Below are positions 27,431 to 36,806 of a stretch of 64,000 nt of DNA, one piece after another. The stretch is taken from assembly GCA_965223105.1 (NCBI GenBank), contig OZ244987.1:4774001-4838000 (forward strand), in the 5' to 3' direction. Within the stretch, counting starts at the first letter, position 1. The number at the start of each line of letters is the position of its first letter. The notes beneath the pieces are model-generated. The model was not told the DNA's origin, did no database searches, and was given only the letters and a program-made list of their open reading frames with translations. The position numbers were made by a program, and so were the translations under genes. The stretch comes from JABDMH01 sp965223105 (GTDB lineage: Bacteria; Bacteroidota; Bacteroidia; Chitinophagales; Saprospiraceae).

Positions 27431-28687
27431 TCAGCTGAAGTTTAGTATTAACCGATGCCATCCATCTTCCAACTCATATTTGATATCAAAATCATATGTA
27501 TTGCAAATCTCCTTTACAATGGCTAGTCCTAAGCCCAGAGAAGGAGCTGCATCATCTCCCTTGCTAAAACGGTCAAAAAGGGCATCAGTGGGAACAGTGA
27601 GTGGTGATCCCTGATTTCCGACGCTCAATTGACCCTCTTTAAGCATCACCTCGATTTGGCTTCCAGTAATGCAATGCTTAACCGCATTTCCCACAAGATT
27701 ACTGATCAAAACTTCAGCAAGGACTGGATCCATGACGGTGGAGACTTGATCCAAATACTTGGCAACGGTCAATTTCTTTTCAGTGATAAAGGGCTTGAGT
27801 TGGTCCAGTCTAATTTCGATGATCTCCTTTAAGTTAACCTCCTGATCATCGGTATACTGGCGATTTTCAATACGCGTCAGCAAAAGCAGAGCTTGAGTCA
27901 ATTTTGAAAGACGGGTACCCGCATGATCGACCTGAGTTAGGATGTCCAATTGCTCCTTTGATAGATTCTCGCCTTGAATAAGGAGCTCAATCTTACTCTT
28001 GATAATAGCCAGTGGACTCTGAATCTCGTGAGAAGCATTTTCAGCGAACCTTTTCAAGGCTCGGTAATCATTCAATAATTTGGCCGTCATAGATTCCAAT
28101 GCCCGGGCTAATATGGAAAATTCTTCAATGTCCGTAGTTATTGGAGCAAATGGCTTTGCTCGATTAAAATTGAAACCTTGTATTTGCTCAATAGTTTTAT
28201 AAAAAGGTTTCCATAATCTAAGGGCAACATATCTATTGACCAGATTGATAGCCAGCAGAAGCAGGGCAAATATTCCAAATGCATTCAGCAGAATACTGGT
28301 GATAAACTCCTCATTTTCGAGCTTGGAATGCCGTATGGAAATGCGATAGGGCTTACCACTAATCATTTCGTGATAATCCAGCCGTCGAATTGGTTCTTGT
28401 TCCTGGTCTATATCACTCCATTGTAAGGTATCTGAAAACTGTTCATAGTCATAAAATTCTGAAAGGGCCTCTATATCTAAGACATGATCCCCGATCGCTA
28501 TGGTAGATGGCAAACTGTCCATCGCGGATAATTGCACTTGTAATCTCGCTTTGTCATCTAGCAATTGTTCGTCGATTTCTCTATTTATCGTCCACCGGAT
28601 GACAAAGACGAGGATGACACCACCTAAGACGAAGGCTAGCGTAGAATAGAGAAGATAGTACCGGCCGGTGCGATGGAGCAACTTCAC
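27431..28687 (-). CDS. Two-component sensor histidine kinase
   Basis: A 418-residue membrane kinase. TM1 is about 10-30 and TM2 about 129-150, with a ~95-residue periplasmic sensor domain between them that I cannot assign. The HisKA box is FAENASHEIQSPL with His220 the likely phosphorylation site. The ATP-binding domain has the N box LISNLVGNAVKH and the G2 box GLGLAIVKEIC; the G1 region reads LSVGNQGSPL. A recognisable HAMP domain is missing or very degenerate. The start is GTG at 28687 and overlaps the regulator stop by one base (TAGTG), so the two are translationally coupled. The signal sensed is unknown; the downstream receptor operon is the obvious target. Confidence 0.9.
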   Translation of the reverse strand: MKLLHRTGRYYLLYSTLAFVLGGVILVFVIRWTINREIDEQLLDDKARLQVQLSAMDSLPSTIAIGDHVLDIEALSEFYDYEQFSDTLQWSDIDQEQEPIRRLDYHEMISGKPYRISIRHSKLENEEFITSILLNAFGIFALLLLAINLVNRYVALRLWKPFYKTIEQIQGFNFNRAKPFAPITTDIEEFSILARALESMTAKLLNDYRALKRFAENASHEIQSPLAIIKSKIELLIQGENLSKEQLDILTQVDHAGTRLSKLTQALLLLTRIENRQYTDDQEVNLKEIIEIRLDQLKPFITEKKLTVAKYLDQVSTVMDPVLAEVLISNLVGNAVKHCITGSQIEVMLKEGQLSVGNQGSPLTVPTDALFDRFSKGDDAAPSLGLGLAIVKEICNTYDFDIKYELEDGWHRLILNFS

Positions 28688-29361
28688 TATTCGGAAAATT
28701 TATATCCCATTCCGTAGATCGCATGAATATAGTCCTGTGAACCTGCCGTCACCAGTTTCCTTCGCAAATTCTTGATATGCGAATAGATAAAGTCAAAACT
28801 ATCCATCATATCAGCATCATCACCAACTAGGTGCTCGGCGATGACTTCTTTACTCAACACCCTTTTAGTGTTGGCAAGAAAGTACAATAGTAGTCGATAT
28901 TCGGAGCGAGTCAAACTAATGCTCTGGTTTCTGACTCTGACTTCATGATTGCCCGTGGCCACCGTGATTTCATTAAATTCAACTTGTTGCTTGCCGTCGA
29001 ATTGTCTTCTACGCAAGAGCGCCTTGATCCTGGCATTGAGCTCTGAAAGATTAAAGGGTTTGGTGAGGTAATCATCTGCACCTTGTTCTAGGCCTTTGAT
29101 TTTGTCGTCAGCGGAATACTTGGCTGAGATGATGATGATCCCGGATCTCGAATGACGTTCCCGCAAGGCACGGATAATATCCAGACCACTACCCCCGGGC
29201 AAGGTGATGTCCATCAAAATGCAATCGTATTCATAGATCTCCGATTTAACCATTGCCTCCTTAAAGTCGCAGACCACTTCACACAAGTAACCCTCATCTT
29301 GCAGATATTGATCAATCGAATTTGCCAACGCGACTTCGTCTTCAATAATCAAAATCTTCAT
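28687..29361 (-). CDS. OmpR-family response regulator
   Basis: A 224-residue regulator. The receiver domain (1-~120) shows the acidic pair IIEDE, the phosphoacceptor Asp51 in CILMDITLPGGSG, Ser79 in IIISA and Lys101 in TKPF. The winged-helix DNA-binding domain (~128-224) shows SLTRSEYRLLLYFL and FIYSHIKNLRRKL...YIHAIYGMGYKF. It is the first gene of the pair, with the kinase directly overlapping. The likely binding site type is direct repeats of 11-bp period, and such a site is present at 27383-27415. Confidence 0.93.
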   Translation of the reverse strand: MKILIIEDEVALANSIDQYLQDEGYLCEVVCDFKEAMVKSEIYEYDCILMDITLPGGSGLDIIRALRERHSRSGIIIISAKYSADDKIKGLEQGADDYLTKPFNLSELNARIKALLRRRQFDGKQQVEFNEITVATGNHEVRVRNQSISLTRSEYRLLLYFLANTKRVLSKEVIAEHLVGDDADMMDSFDFIYSHIKNLRRKLVTAGSQDYIHAIYGMGYKFSE

Positions 29362-29400
29362 AGATCAGGTTTAGAAGATGAGAAATGGATAAAAGCATGG

Positions 29401-29567
29401 CTAGTACTCTGTCAAGCTAATTATTGTCGTTTATTTTAATGTCTTTTTGCGAATTTCGTCCTCGCAGATCCTCACTGTAGCTCCGGCTACAATTGCGGTC
29501 TGCTGCTCGAACTTCATCAAAAATCATATTAAAATAATTCAACATAACTAACTTAACAGAGTACTAG
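29401..29567. mobile_element. 167-nt near-symmetrical palindrome (MITE-like element)
   Basis: The two ends are CTAGTACTCTGT and its exact complement ACAGAGTACTAG. The similarity continues inward with mismatches over the whole element and meets in GTAGCTCCGGCTAC (29477-29490), which is itself a palindrome and lies exactly at the centre. Transcribed, it would form one long hairpin. No transposase is encoded. A further copy of AGTACTCTGT overlaps the right end, and GGACAGTAC follows at about 29604. It lies about 40 bp upstream of the response-regulator start. A non-autonomous element or REP-type palindrome is the likeliest explanation. Confidence 0.65.
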
Positions 29568-29697
29568 TACTCTGTCCACTAAATATTAGTAAGAATTTTA
29601 ATGGACAGTACTTTTTGCCTCCAGCCAAGTTGAATCTCGTCTTTCCCAAATAACTCAACAGGCATGAAAATATTCATTTACACCAAATGATAACCCC

Positions 29698-29961
29698 TCA
29701 CAAGATTTCATCACATGTAACCGACCACAGGTCGTTTCTTACATAAATCACTAAGGGCCCTTCAATCAGGTGCTCCTTGCCTATATCAATACCGTAATCA
29801 GGTTTACTAGAATCAATTCTCATGAACGGAGCAATGAAACAGCAAACCGTTTTCACATTACCTGTACGAAGCCAAATGGGAAATAAGTTGCGCGAGGATG
29901 CACAATTGTACATATCTTTAGATGAAACCACCTCATCTTGATTTAGCACAGGAACATTCAA
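29698..29961 (-). CDS. Hypothetical small protein, uncertain
   Basis: An 87-codon frame divergent from the sigma-factor gene, with only ten bases between starts, so there is no room for a promoter unless translation starts later (an internal ATG lies 16 codons in). The composition looks protein-like (LFPIWLRTGNVKTVCCFIAPFMRIDSS) but I recognise no family, and there is no signal peptide. It may be a chance frame. Otherwise the stretch 29568-29971 holds no gene. Confidence 0.25.
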   Translation of the reverse strand: MNVPVLNQDEVVSSKDMYNCASSRNLFPIWLRTGNVKTVCCFIAPFMRIDSSKPDYGIDIGKEHLIEGPLVIYVRNDLWSVTCDEIL

Positions 29962-29971
29962 GAAGTATTCA

Positions 29972-30550
29972 GTGCCCGGTAAGAAATATCAAAATAAGAC
30001 ATTACAGCGTGCAATTTCGGGAGATCCAATTGTTCAAAGACAGTTGTTTGCTGAATACTATGGATATGTCAAATCCATTACTCTACGTTATATGAGCTCT
30101 CGAGAAGAAGCAGACGAACTGCTCAATGACACCTTCCTCAAGTTTTTTGATACACTTCGCCGGTACAATCCGGATCGACCTTTGAAGACCTGGCTTCGCA
30201 CCATCACCATCAATACTTGCATTGATCAACTTCGAAGAAATAAAAGAATGCTGAAGTTTGTTTCTCTTCCCGGGAATATAGAGCAGACGCATGAATATAG
30301 CAACTTTGAAAAGCCTGAGTCACCATTATTGACGTTGCTTCAGGATTTGCCTCCAAGGTATCGGGCTGTTTTCAACTTGTATGTTTTCGAGGAACATAGC
30401 CACAAGGAGATTGCTGAAATCTTAGGAATTAGTGAGGGCACTTCCAAGTCGAACTATGCCAGAGCAAAGAAAATTATAAAGAGAAATCTTACTCGATCAG
30501 TTATTGAAAATGCCAAGCACAATAGTGCTATCGTGTTACAAGAATCCTGA
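29972..30550 (+). CDS. ECF-type RNA polymerase sigma factor (second)
   Basis: A 192-residue paralogue of the sigma factor at 6248-6826, with the same region 2 (YYGYVKSITLRYMSSREEADELLND) and region 4 (LPPRYRAVFNLYVFEEHSHKEIAEILGISEGTSKSNYARAKK). The only start after the in-frame TGA at 29939 is GTG 29972. Unlike the first sigma factor, it is not followed by the barrel-ended membrane partner. The next gene, 174 bp on, is a TonB-dependent receptor with a DUF4249 lipoprotein. No FecR-type anti-sigma gene is visible, so if this is an envelope-signalling sigma factor its regulator is elsewhere. Confidence 0.88.
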   Translation: MPGKKYQNKTLQRAISGDPIVQRQLFAEYYGYVKSITLRYMSSREEADELLNDTFLKFFDTLRRYNPDRPLKTWLRTITINTCIDQLRRNKRMLKFVSLPGNIEQTHEYSNFEKPESPLLTLLQDLPPRYRAVFNLYVFEEHSHKEIAEILGISEGTSKSNYARAKKIIKRNLTRSVIENAKHNSAIVLQES

Positions 30551-30724
30551 ATTAAAGATTTCCTCATCTGATCAAGAGTAAGCTTCATGCTTCAATCAGG
30601 GATCAACACATAGCTGGCGAATTTTCTGTGGATATCCATGATTTTGGTATTGCCAGACGCAACCCAACATCAGTTCCTTTTCGTAAAGTCTGGTAGAACG
30701 CTAACCCTTCAATTAATTAAAAAA

Positions 30725-33016
30725 ATGTTTATGAGTAGGTCATTGGGCATTGGTATGTGCCTCCTAATAAGCTTCCTCATGTCGGCACAGGAAAGCTTTA
30801 CCATTAGCGGGAAATTGACTGATGCCTCGACCGGGGAAGCCCTGATTGGAGCAAATATCTTCATAACCAAAAGTGGTCAGGGGGTCGTCTCAAATAACTA
30901 TGGTTTTTATTCGATCACATTGCCACATCTTGACAGTGTGGGGTTGGTCTTTAGTTTTCTTGGTTATCAGCCACAAATAAAGAAGGTATATCTGAGCGAA
31001 GATATTAACCTGAACGTACAAATGGAACCAGCAACCACTGCCTTGGAGGAGGTGGTGGTGACTGCCGATGCCAATGAAGCCTTAAATCGACCGCAAATGA
31101 GCATCGTGGATATCCCCACCGCAAAAATCAAAGAATTGCCAGCAATCTTAGGAGAGAAAGATGTATTAAAAGTCGTCCAACTGCTCCCTGGTGTCCAGGC
31201 GGGTAATGAGGGCACTACAGGTTTTCACGTCAGAGGCGGAAACGCCGATCAAAACTTAGTGCAATTAGACGAAGCCGTTGTTTACAACCCCAACCATCTC
31301 TTTGGCCTCTTCAGTAGTTTTAATACCCGGGCGATCAACAGCGCTACCCTGATCAAGGGCGGTTTTCCTGCCCAGTACGGAGGTCGCCTCTCCTCGATTC
31401 TCGATATTACCATGCGCGAAGGCAATAAAAAGCGATTTTCGGGGCAGGGAGGAGTAGGTTTGATCACGTCCCAGTTGACTTTGGAAGGACCACTGAAACA
31501 TGACGAAGCTTCTTTCATCCTTTCAGGACGAAGAACTTATTTTGATTGGTTGGTGAGACCATTCTTACCCAAATCTGTGAAGACCAACTACATTTTCTAT
31601 GATCTAAATGCCAAACTCAATTGGCAATTAGGTCCTAAAGACCACTTTTATTTGAGCGCCTTCAGAGGCAATGATGACGCCTTCTTTTCTCAAGATGGCA
31701 TCGAATACAATGTATTTTTCAATAATCAAACTGCAACATTGAGATGGAATCGTGTATTTGGCCAAAAGGTCTTCCTCAATTCCTCATTTGTTTTTAACCA
31801 ATACGATCAAAATATTTCAGCGCTTCAAGACAATGCATTCTCTAAAGTATTGACTGGCATTCAGGATTACAGCGGTAAGATCGAACTTCAATTTTTTCCG
31901 AATCCCGATCACGTGATCCGTCTTGGTGCCCAATACCTCAATCATCGATTTCAATCCTCGGGTGACAGTAGGGTAAAAGCCGGAGCAAGCCCGAATCCGG
32001 AAATATCTCTCGATTCAATACCCGTCAAGTTCTTTGATGAGTTTGCCGTTTATTTCAATGATGAGATCCGGTTAAATCAGTCTTTTTCTGCCAACATAGG
32101 CATTAGGATACCAGCATTCCTCTCCAACCAAACCAAATATTATCGTGTAGAACCCCGAGCCAGCCTCAATTTTAAGATTGATAATACCACTTCCATCAAA
32201 GCCTCTTACTCACTAATGAATCAGTTTATCCATCAGATTCCAAGTTCAACAGCTTCGGTGCCGATTGATATCTGGATTCCATCTACACGTAAGACCAGAC
32301 CTCAGAGATCTGAACAAGTCGCCCTGGGCGCTTTCAAAAATCACCCAAGAGGTTTTGAAGCCAGTTTGGAACTATATCACAAGACCATGGATCACCAGGT
32401 ACTCTTTCAAGAAGGCAACCAACTTATCAGATCACTCGATGTAGACCAGCTTTTGACCTATGGTCGCGGATGGAGCTATGGTGCAGAATTTTTATTGGGG
32501 AAAAAGGCAGGCCGCGCAACAGGCTGGGTAAGCTATACTTTGTCCTGGACCAAGCAAAAATTTGAGGATCTAAATTTTGGTAGGACATTTCCGTTCAGAT
32601 ACGATCGACGTCATAACCTTTCCATAGCGACCAATTATGACCTCAATGAGAAATGGTCTATCTCCGGGACATTCGTCTATACTTCTGGTAGCCATTATAC
32701 GGTGCCCTCTGGGCGAACACATGTGGTTAATGGCGGTTCATTGTTTGAAGGCAACTATTTCATTTATGAAAACAGGAACAATGCGCAGCTAAATCCCTAT
32801 CATCGCCTAAATCTTTCCTTTACTTATAAGAGGCCAAGCAAGTTTTTTGGCCATCCCTATGACGCTGAGATCGTGTTCAGTTTTTACAATCTGTACAGCC
32901 GGCAAAATCCCTACTTTATTTATTTCCAGGTAGATCCCAAAACGTCTAGACCACAAGCAAAACAAGTCTCTCTCCTACCTATCTTGCCTAGTGTCAACTA
33001 CAATTTCAAATTCTAA
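30725..33016 (+). CDS. TonB-dependent receptor of the DUF4249-associated type
   Basis: About 763 residues from ATG 30725 (a second ATG is two codons later). Signal peptide MFMSRSLGIGMCLLISFLMS, a carboxypeptidase-like domain (~25-110, SGKLTDASTGEALIGANIFI), and a plug domain with VLKVVQLLPGVQAGNEGTTG and FHVRGGNADQNLVQLDEAVV. The barrel follows, ending LPSVNYNFKF. GGFPAQYGGRLSSILDITMREG is typical of receptors paired with DUF4249 lipoproteins in Bacteroidota, and that gene follows after 3 bp. The pair probably forms a receptor plus surface lipoprotein complex; the ligand is unknown. An upstream ATG (30638) would add 29 residues before the signal peptide and is not favoured. Confidence 0.85.
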   Translation: MFMSRSLGIGMCLLISFLMSAQESFTISGKLTDASTGEALIGANIFITKSGQGVVSNNYGFYSITLPHLDSVGLVFSFLGYQPQIKKVYLSEDINLNVQMEPATTALEEVVVTADANEALNRPQMSIVDIPTAKIKELPAILGEKDVLKVVQLLPGVQAGNEGTTGFHVRGGNADQNLVQLDEAVVYNPNHLFGLFSSFNTRAINSATLIKGGFPAQYGGRLSSILDITMREGNKKRFSGQGGVGLITSQLTLEGPLKHDEASFILSGRRTYFDWLVRPFLPKSVKTNYIFYDLNAKLNWQLGPKDHFYLSAFRGNDDAFFSQDGIEYNVFFNNQTATLRWNRVFGQKVFLNSSFVFNQYDQNISALQDNAFSKVLTGIQDYSGKIELQFFPNPDHVIRLGAQYLNHRFQSSGDSRVKAGASPNPEISLDSIPVKFFDEFAVYFNDEIRLNQSFSANIGIRIPAFLSNQTKYYRVEPRASLNFKIDNTTSIKASYSLMNQFIHQIPSSTASVPIDIWIPSTRKTRPQRSEQVALGAFKNHPRGFEASLELYHKTMDHQVLFQEGNQLIRSLDVDQLLTYGRGWSYGAEFLLGKKAGRATGWVSYTLSWTKQKFEDLNFGRTFPFRYDRRHNLSIATNYDLNEKWSISGTFVYTSGSHYTVPSGRTHVVNGGSLFEGNYFIYENRNNAQLNPYHRLNLSFTYKRPSKFFGHPYDAEIVFSFYNLYSRQNPYFIYFQVDPKTSRPQAKQVSLLPILPSVNYNFKF

Positions 33017-33019
33017 AGA

Positions 33020-33937
33020 ATGAAAAACGTCAATTATTTTTTTACGATTATCATCTGCATCACAATTATACTGGCTTGTCAGAAGGATATCGGCTTTGGA
33101 AAAATCGATACCAGCTATAATGCACAAATTTTTGTAGAAGGGATCCTATATCCGGAGGAAAACCCCAAAATATATGTAAGCAATAGCTTACCTTTTTTTC
33201 ACGAAAAAGTAACTCCACAGGAGATCTTTGTACGCGGTGCCAGAGTCATTCTATCGTCAGGAGATGTCAGTGAAACACTGGTACCAGATTCAACTTTCGA
33301 TAAATTTCGATGTAGATGGAATCCCTTTTATACAGGAAATATTCCGATTGTTTATGGCAAAACTTATCAGCTGTCAGTGGATGCAGGTGGACAGCTGTTA
33401 ACCGGCGAAACAAAAATCGATCAACCAAAAGTTAATATAAAAAACGTAACTTATACTCCGGAGTTTTTTGATGTTTACGGTGGCCATGATGGGGTAGTGA
33501 TTCAATTGCAAGACGCACCTGGTCGAGGCAACCATTACCGGTTTCAGATGGACAGAATGATCGATAATACCCGGTTTCATGCGCATGTCCTGGAAGTAGT
33601 GGTCAATACCTGTACATCTGATGGTGAGCAATTTCCTATCACTGATCTGGGCCGGACAATTTTTTCTGATGGGGGAAATGATGGCGGCATCCTGGAAATG
33701 AACATTGAAGTTTCGTTTGAATACCTGGAAGGGGATTCAACCACCATCTATATGCAATCGCTGGATAAGGAATCGGCTGCATTTTACGATGAGCTTGATG
33801 ACCAGTTGCAGGCGATCTTTAACCCCTTTGTAGAACCCGTCTTCCTGCACTCCACGATGGATGGGGGCTTTGGTGTATTTGGATCGGCAGTGCGATCTGA
33901 TCCCGTACCGTTCATCTATCCACAAGACAATCCCTAA
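33020..33937 (+). CDS. DUF4249-family lipoprotein
   Basis: A 305-residue protein with a lipoprotein signal (FFTIIICITIILAC, Cys20). IFVEGILYPEENPKIYVSNSLPF, RGARVILSSGDVSETLVPD and IVYGKTYQLSVDAGGQLLTGETKI are the signature layout of DUF4249 proteins: an N-terminal beta-sandwich followed by a ligand-like domain. These proteins are encoded directly after TonB receptors and are thought to sit on them. That is family knowledge; the substrate is not established. The gap to the receptor is 3 bp. The stop TAA overlaps an ATG (TAATG) that opens only a 12-codon frame; the next gene reads in another frame. Confidence 0.85.
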   Translation: MKNVNYFFTIIICITIILACQKDIGFGKIDTSYNAQIFVEGILYPEENPKIYVSNSLPFFHEKVTPQEIFVRGARVILSSGDVSETLVPDSTFDKFRCRWNPFYTGNIPIVYGKTYQLSVDAGGQLLTGETKIDQPKVNIKNVTYTPEFFDVYGGHDGVVIQLQDAPGRGNHYRFQMDRMIDNTRFHAHVLEVVVNTCTSDGEQFPITDLGRTIFSDGGNDGGILEMNIEVSFEYLEGDSTTIYMQSLDKESAAFYDELDDQLQAIFNPFVEPVFLHSTMDGGFGVFGSAVRSDPVPFIYPQDNP

Positions 33938-33940
33938 TGT

Positions 33941-34786
33941 TTGCTAAAGCTGGTAAAGGTGAATTTATATTTTAGAAAAATATTACAAAGTGCAGCTGGA
34001 AGAGCACTATTTGGAATATGCATATTTTACTTATTGGTGTCTGGAAAAACCTATGGTCAGTCACCAGCATATAATTTCGGCTGGGATGTCGGTAAGCGTC
34101 AACTCATAACGTCAGCAGCATTGTGGTCGGGTATCCAAATCTATGACATGATGCGACAAGCAGAAGTAATAGATGAATTTGAAGATATTGACCCCGCACA
34201 ACTTTGGAATTTCGATCGAAAAATTGTCGAGTACCAGCATTCCACATCCGCTTCGAATTGGAGTCACCGCACCTTGTATGCTTCGGTAGCAGCACCCATA
34301 ATTCTAACCCTGGTAGACTCAAAAATGAATACAGAAAGTAATTCCATTTTTTGGATGGGTTTACAAGGATACTTTTTGGAAAGTGGAATCACCCAGCTGG
34401 TCAAGATATTGTCAGAGAGACCAAGACCTTCCATTTATCAAAAGGGAACAGATATGCTCCATACACCACTTTCAAAAAACGCTACCAAGTCATTCTTTTC
34501 TGGCCACGCCTCCACTTCGGCCTACTTTGCCTTCTTCGCTGCCCGAGTTTATGTTGATCTACATCCAGACTCTAGGATCAAACCCGTTATTTGGGGGCTT
34601 GCATCAGCCTTGTCTGGGACCACAGGTTACCTTCGAACCCGCGCAGGTAAGCATTTTTACACTGATATAGTGGCCGGCTGGATTTATGGAGCTTCTCTTG
34701 GATTGGTTATTCCTGCCTTACATCGCTCCAAACGGTTTAATATGACATTCTATGGAAGGGGTGTCCACATGTCTTATCTTTTCTGA
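33941..34786 (+). CDS. PAP2-family membrane phosphatase
   Basis: A 281-residue protein with the three PAP2 phosphatase motifs in order: KILSERPRPS, SFFSGHASTSAYFA and LRTRAGKHFYTDIVAGWIYGA. These supply the Lys/Arg, the catalytic His pair and the Asp. The family dephosphorylates lipid phosphates such as undecaprenyl pyrophosphate or phosphatidic acid at the membrane. An N-terminal hydrophobic segment (FGICIFYLLVSGKTYGQ) looks like a signal peptide. The start is uncertain: TTG 33941 or GTG 33959, because the overlapping ATG at 33937 is out of frame. It is likely co-transcribed with the receptor and lipoprotein, though the functional link is unclear. Confidence 0.85.
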   Translation: MLKLVKVNLYFRKILQSAAGRALFGICIFYLLVSGKTYGQSPAYNFGWDVGKRQLITSAALWSGIQIYDMMRQAEVIDEFEDIDPAQLWNFDRKIVEYQHSTSASNWSHRTLYASVAAPIILTLVDSKMNTESNSIFWMGLQGYFLESGITQLVKILSERPRPSIYQKGTDMLHTPLSKNATKSFFSGHASTSAYFAFFAARVYVDLHPDSRIKPVIWGLASALSGTTGYLRTRAGKHFYTDIVAGWIYGASLGLVIPALHRSKRFNMTFYGRGVHMSYLF

Positions 34787-34930
34787 AATTCAATATTGAA
34801 AACAAATCAAATTTCCTTCTGTTCTTTCTCTCTAAATTTATCGCTTTTCAAATCAACCATAATTCTCCCCAAATAAATAATCGAAAAACATCGTACATGA
34901 ATAAAAAATGTGCAGATTAGTAGAAAGTCC

Positions 34931-35370
34931 CTCCACTTTTTGGTAGAAAAAAGTGAAGGAAAAAGCCACCCTGAAGTTTTTCTTAAAAAACTACGAGGCT
35001 CGTCGGGCGCTCGCACCAAAACTCGCCCTTAGTGGTGGCTCCTCAGGTATAGCTTCCTCGTCATCTCGGCTTCTGCAATATTCCGTACCAGCTCGAACAG
35101 TTGGTGCTCTTTTCCCACCCGACCTTGTTTTTCTAAGGAAAAATCTCCTAAGGGCATCCCGGCTGGTGCAGTCTCAACATAACGCTGCCCCTTTGATATC
35201 AGTAGAACATTACAACCAATCGGTGGTTAGCACCATAGGATTTGTAGATTGCCATCGAAAAGTATACCACCGTTGTCGCTGAAGAAGGGGCCAGTTATCA
35301 TGGGTTGACATAAGGTTACTTGTATCTTAATGACAACATCTCCATTAGTGAACCTACTCCTGTTAATATT
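34931..35370 (+). repeat. Unit 1 (B-like) of a ~445-bp repeat array
   Basis: First, most diverged unit. It shares AAACTCGCCCTTAGTGGTGG, the TTCCGTACCAGCTCGAACAG variant and ACATCTCCATTAGTGAACCT with unit 3. The start hairpin is degenerate (CCACTTTTTGGTAG). Confidence 0.75.
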
Positions 35371-35817
35371 TTTTCTACTTTTTGGTGGCAAAAAGTAGAG
35401 CAAAAAGCCACCCTGGATCTTTTTCCTTGAAAAACTACGGCCCGCTTGGCGCTCGCACCAAAACTCGCCCTTAGTGGTGGCTCCTCAGGTATAGCTTCCT
35501 CGTCATCTCGGCTTCTGCAATCTTATGTACCGGCTCGAACAGTTGGTGCTCTTTACCCGCCCGCGACCTTGTTTTTCTAAGGAAAAATCTCCTAAGGGCA
35601 TCCAGGGTAGGGCAATCTCAATCCAAGGCCGTTCCCTTTGAAGGGGGTAGAAGATTACAACCAATCGGTGGTTAGCACCATAGGGTTTGTAAATTGCCAT
35701 CGAAAAGTATACCACCGTTGCCGCTGAAAAAGGGGCCAGTTATCATGGGTTGACATATGGTTACTTGTATCTTAATGACAACATTACTCCATTAGTGAAC
35801 CTACGCCTGCTAATGTA
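35371..35817 (+). repeat. Unit 2 (A-type) of a ~445-bp repeat array
   Basis: Starts with the perfect hairpin TCTACTTTTTG-GTGG-CAAAAAGTAGA. A-type markers are CCACCCTGGATCTTTTTCC, CCCGCTTGGCGCTCGC, GTACCGGCTCGAACAG and TTTACCCGCCCGCGACC. Unit 4 carries the same markers. Confidence 0.85.
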
Positions 35818-36260
35818 TTTTCTACTTTTTGGTGGCAAAAAGTAGAGCAAAAAGCCACCCCTGGATCTCTTTCCTTAAAAGCTACAGTCCGCCTGGCGCT
35901 CGCACCAAAACTCGCCCTTAGTGGTGGCTCCTCAGGTATAGCTTCCTCGTCATCTCGGCTTCTGCAATATTCCGTACCAGCTCGAACAGTTGGTGCTCTT
36001 TTCCCACCCGACCTTGTTTTTCTAAGGAAAAATCTCCTAAGGGCATCCAGGGTAGGGCAATCTCAATCCAACGCCGTTCCCTTTGAAGGGGGTTAAAGAT
36101 TACAACCAATCGGTGGTTAGCACCATAGGGTTTGTAGATTGCCATCGAAAAGTATACCACCGTTGCCGCTGAAAAAGGGGCCAGTTATCATGGGTTGACA
36201 TATGGTTACTTGTATCTTAATGACAACATCTCCATTAGTGAACCTACTCCTGTTAATATT
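35818..36260 (+). repeat. Unit 3 (B-type) of a ~445-bp repeat array
   Basis: B-type markers are CCACCCCTGGATCTCTTTCC, AAAGCTACAGTCCGCCTGGC, GTACCAGCTCGAACAG and TTTTCCCACCCGACC. The minus strand has an 80-codon frame (35918-36160) that ends AEAEMTRKLYLRSHH; homologous frames in units 2 and 4 shift near the GCCCGCGACC insertion. Confidence 0.85.
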
Positions 36261-36708
36261 TTTTCTACTTTTTGGTGGCAAAAAGTAGAGCAAAAAGCCA
36301 CCCTGGATCTTTTTCCTTTGAAAAACTACGGCCCGCTTGGCGCTCGCACCAAAACTCGCCCTTAGTGGTGGCTCCTCAGGTATAGCTTCCTCGTCATCTC
36401 GGCTTCTGCAATCTTCCGTACCGGCTCGAACAGTTGGTGCTCTTTACCCGCCCGCGACCTTGTTTTTCTAAGGAAAAATCTCCTAAGGGCATCCAGGGTA
36501 GGGCAATCTCAATCCAACGCCGTTCCCTTTGAAGGGGGTAGAAGATTACAACCAATCGGTGGTTAGCACCATAGGGTTTGGAGATTGCCATCGAAAAGTA
36601 TACCACTGTTGCCGCTGAAAAAGGGGCCAGTTATCATGGGTTGACATATGGTTACTTGTATCTTAATGACCACATTACTCCATTAGTGAACCTACGCCTG
36701 CTAATGTA
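36261..36708 (+). repeat. Unit 4 (A-type) of a ~445-bp repeat array
   Basis: Nearly identical to unit 2, including the TTTACCCGCCCGCGACC variant and the following ACATTACTCCATTAGTGAAC. It lies 890 bp from unit 2. Confidence 0.85.
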
Positions 36709-36806
36709 TTTTCTACTTTTTGGTGGCAAAAAGTAGAGCAAAAAGCCACCCCTGGATCTCTTTCCTTAAAAGCTACAGTCGGCCTGGCGCTCGCACCAAA
36801 CTCGCC
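36709..36806 (+). repeat. Unit 5, truncated (B-type)
   Basis: The first ~98 bp of a unit, carrying the B-type CCACCCCTGGATCTCTTTCC. It breaks off after GCACCAAACTCGCC, where unrelated sequence begins. Confidence 0.75.

Noticed and set aside
35503..36606. Minus-strand 70-80-codon frames in the repeat units as separate genes
   Set aside because: They differ by frameshifts between otherwise similar units and lack a ribosome-binding site or domain; treated as part of the repeat.
34931..36806. CRISPR array
   Set aside because: Units are ~445 bp and continuous, with no short repeats separated by unique spacers, and no cas genes are nearby.
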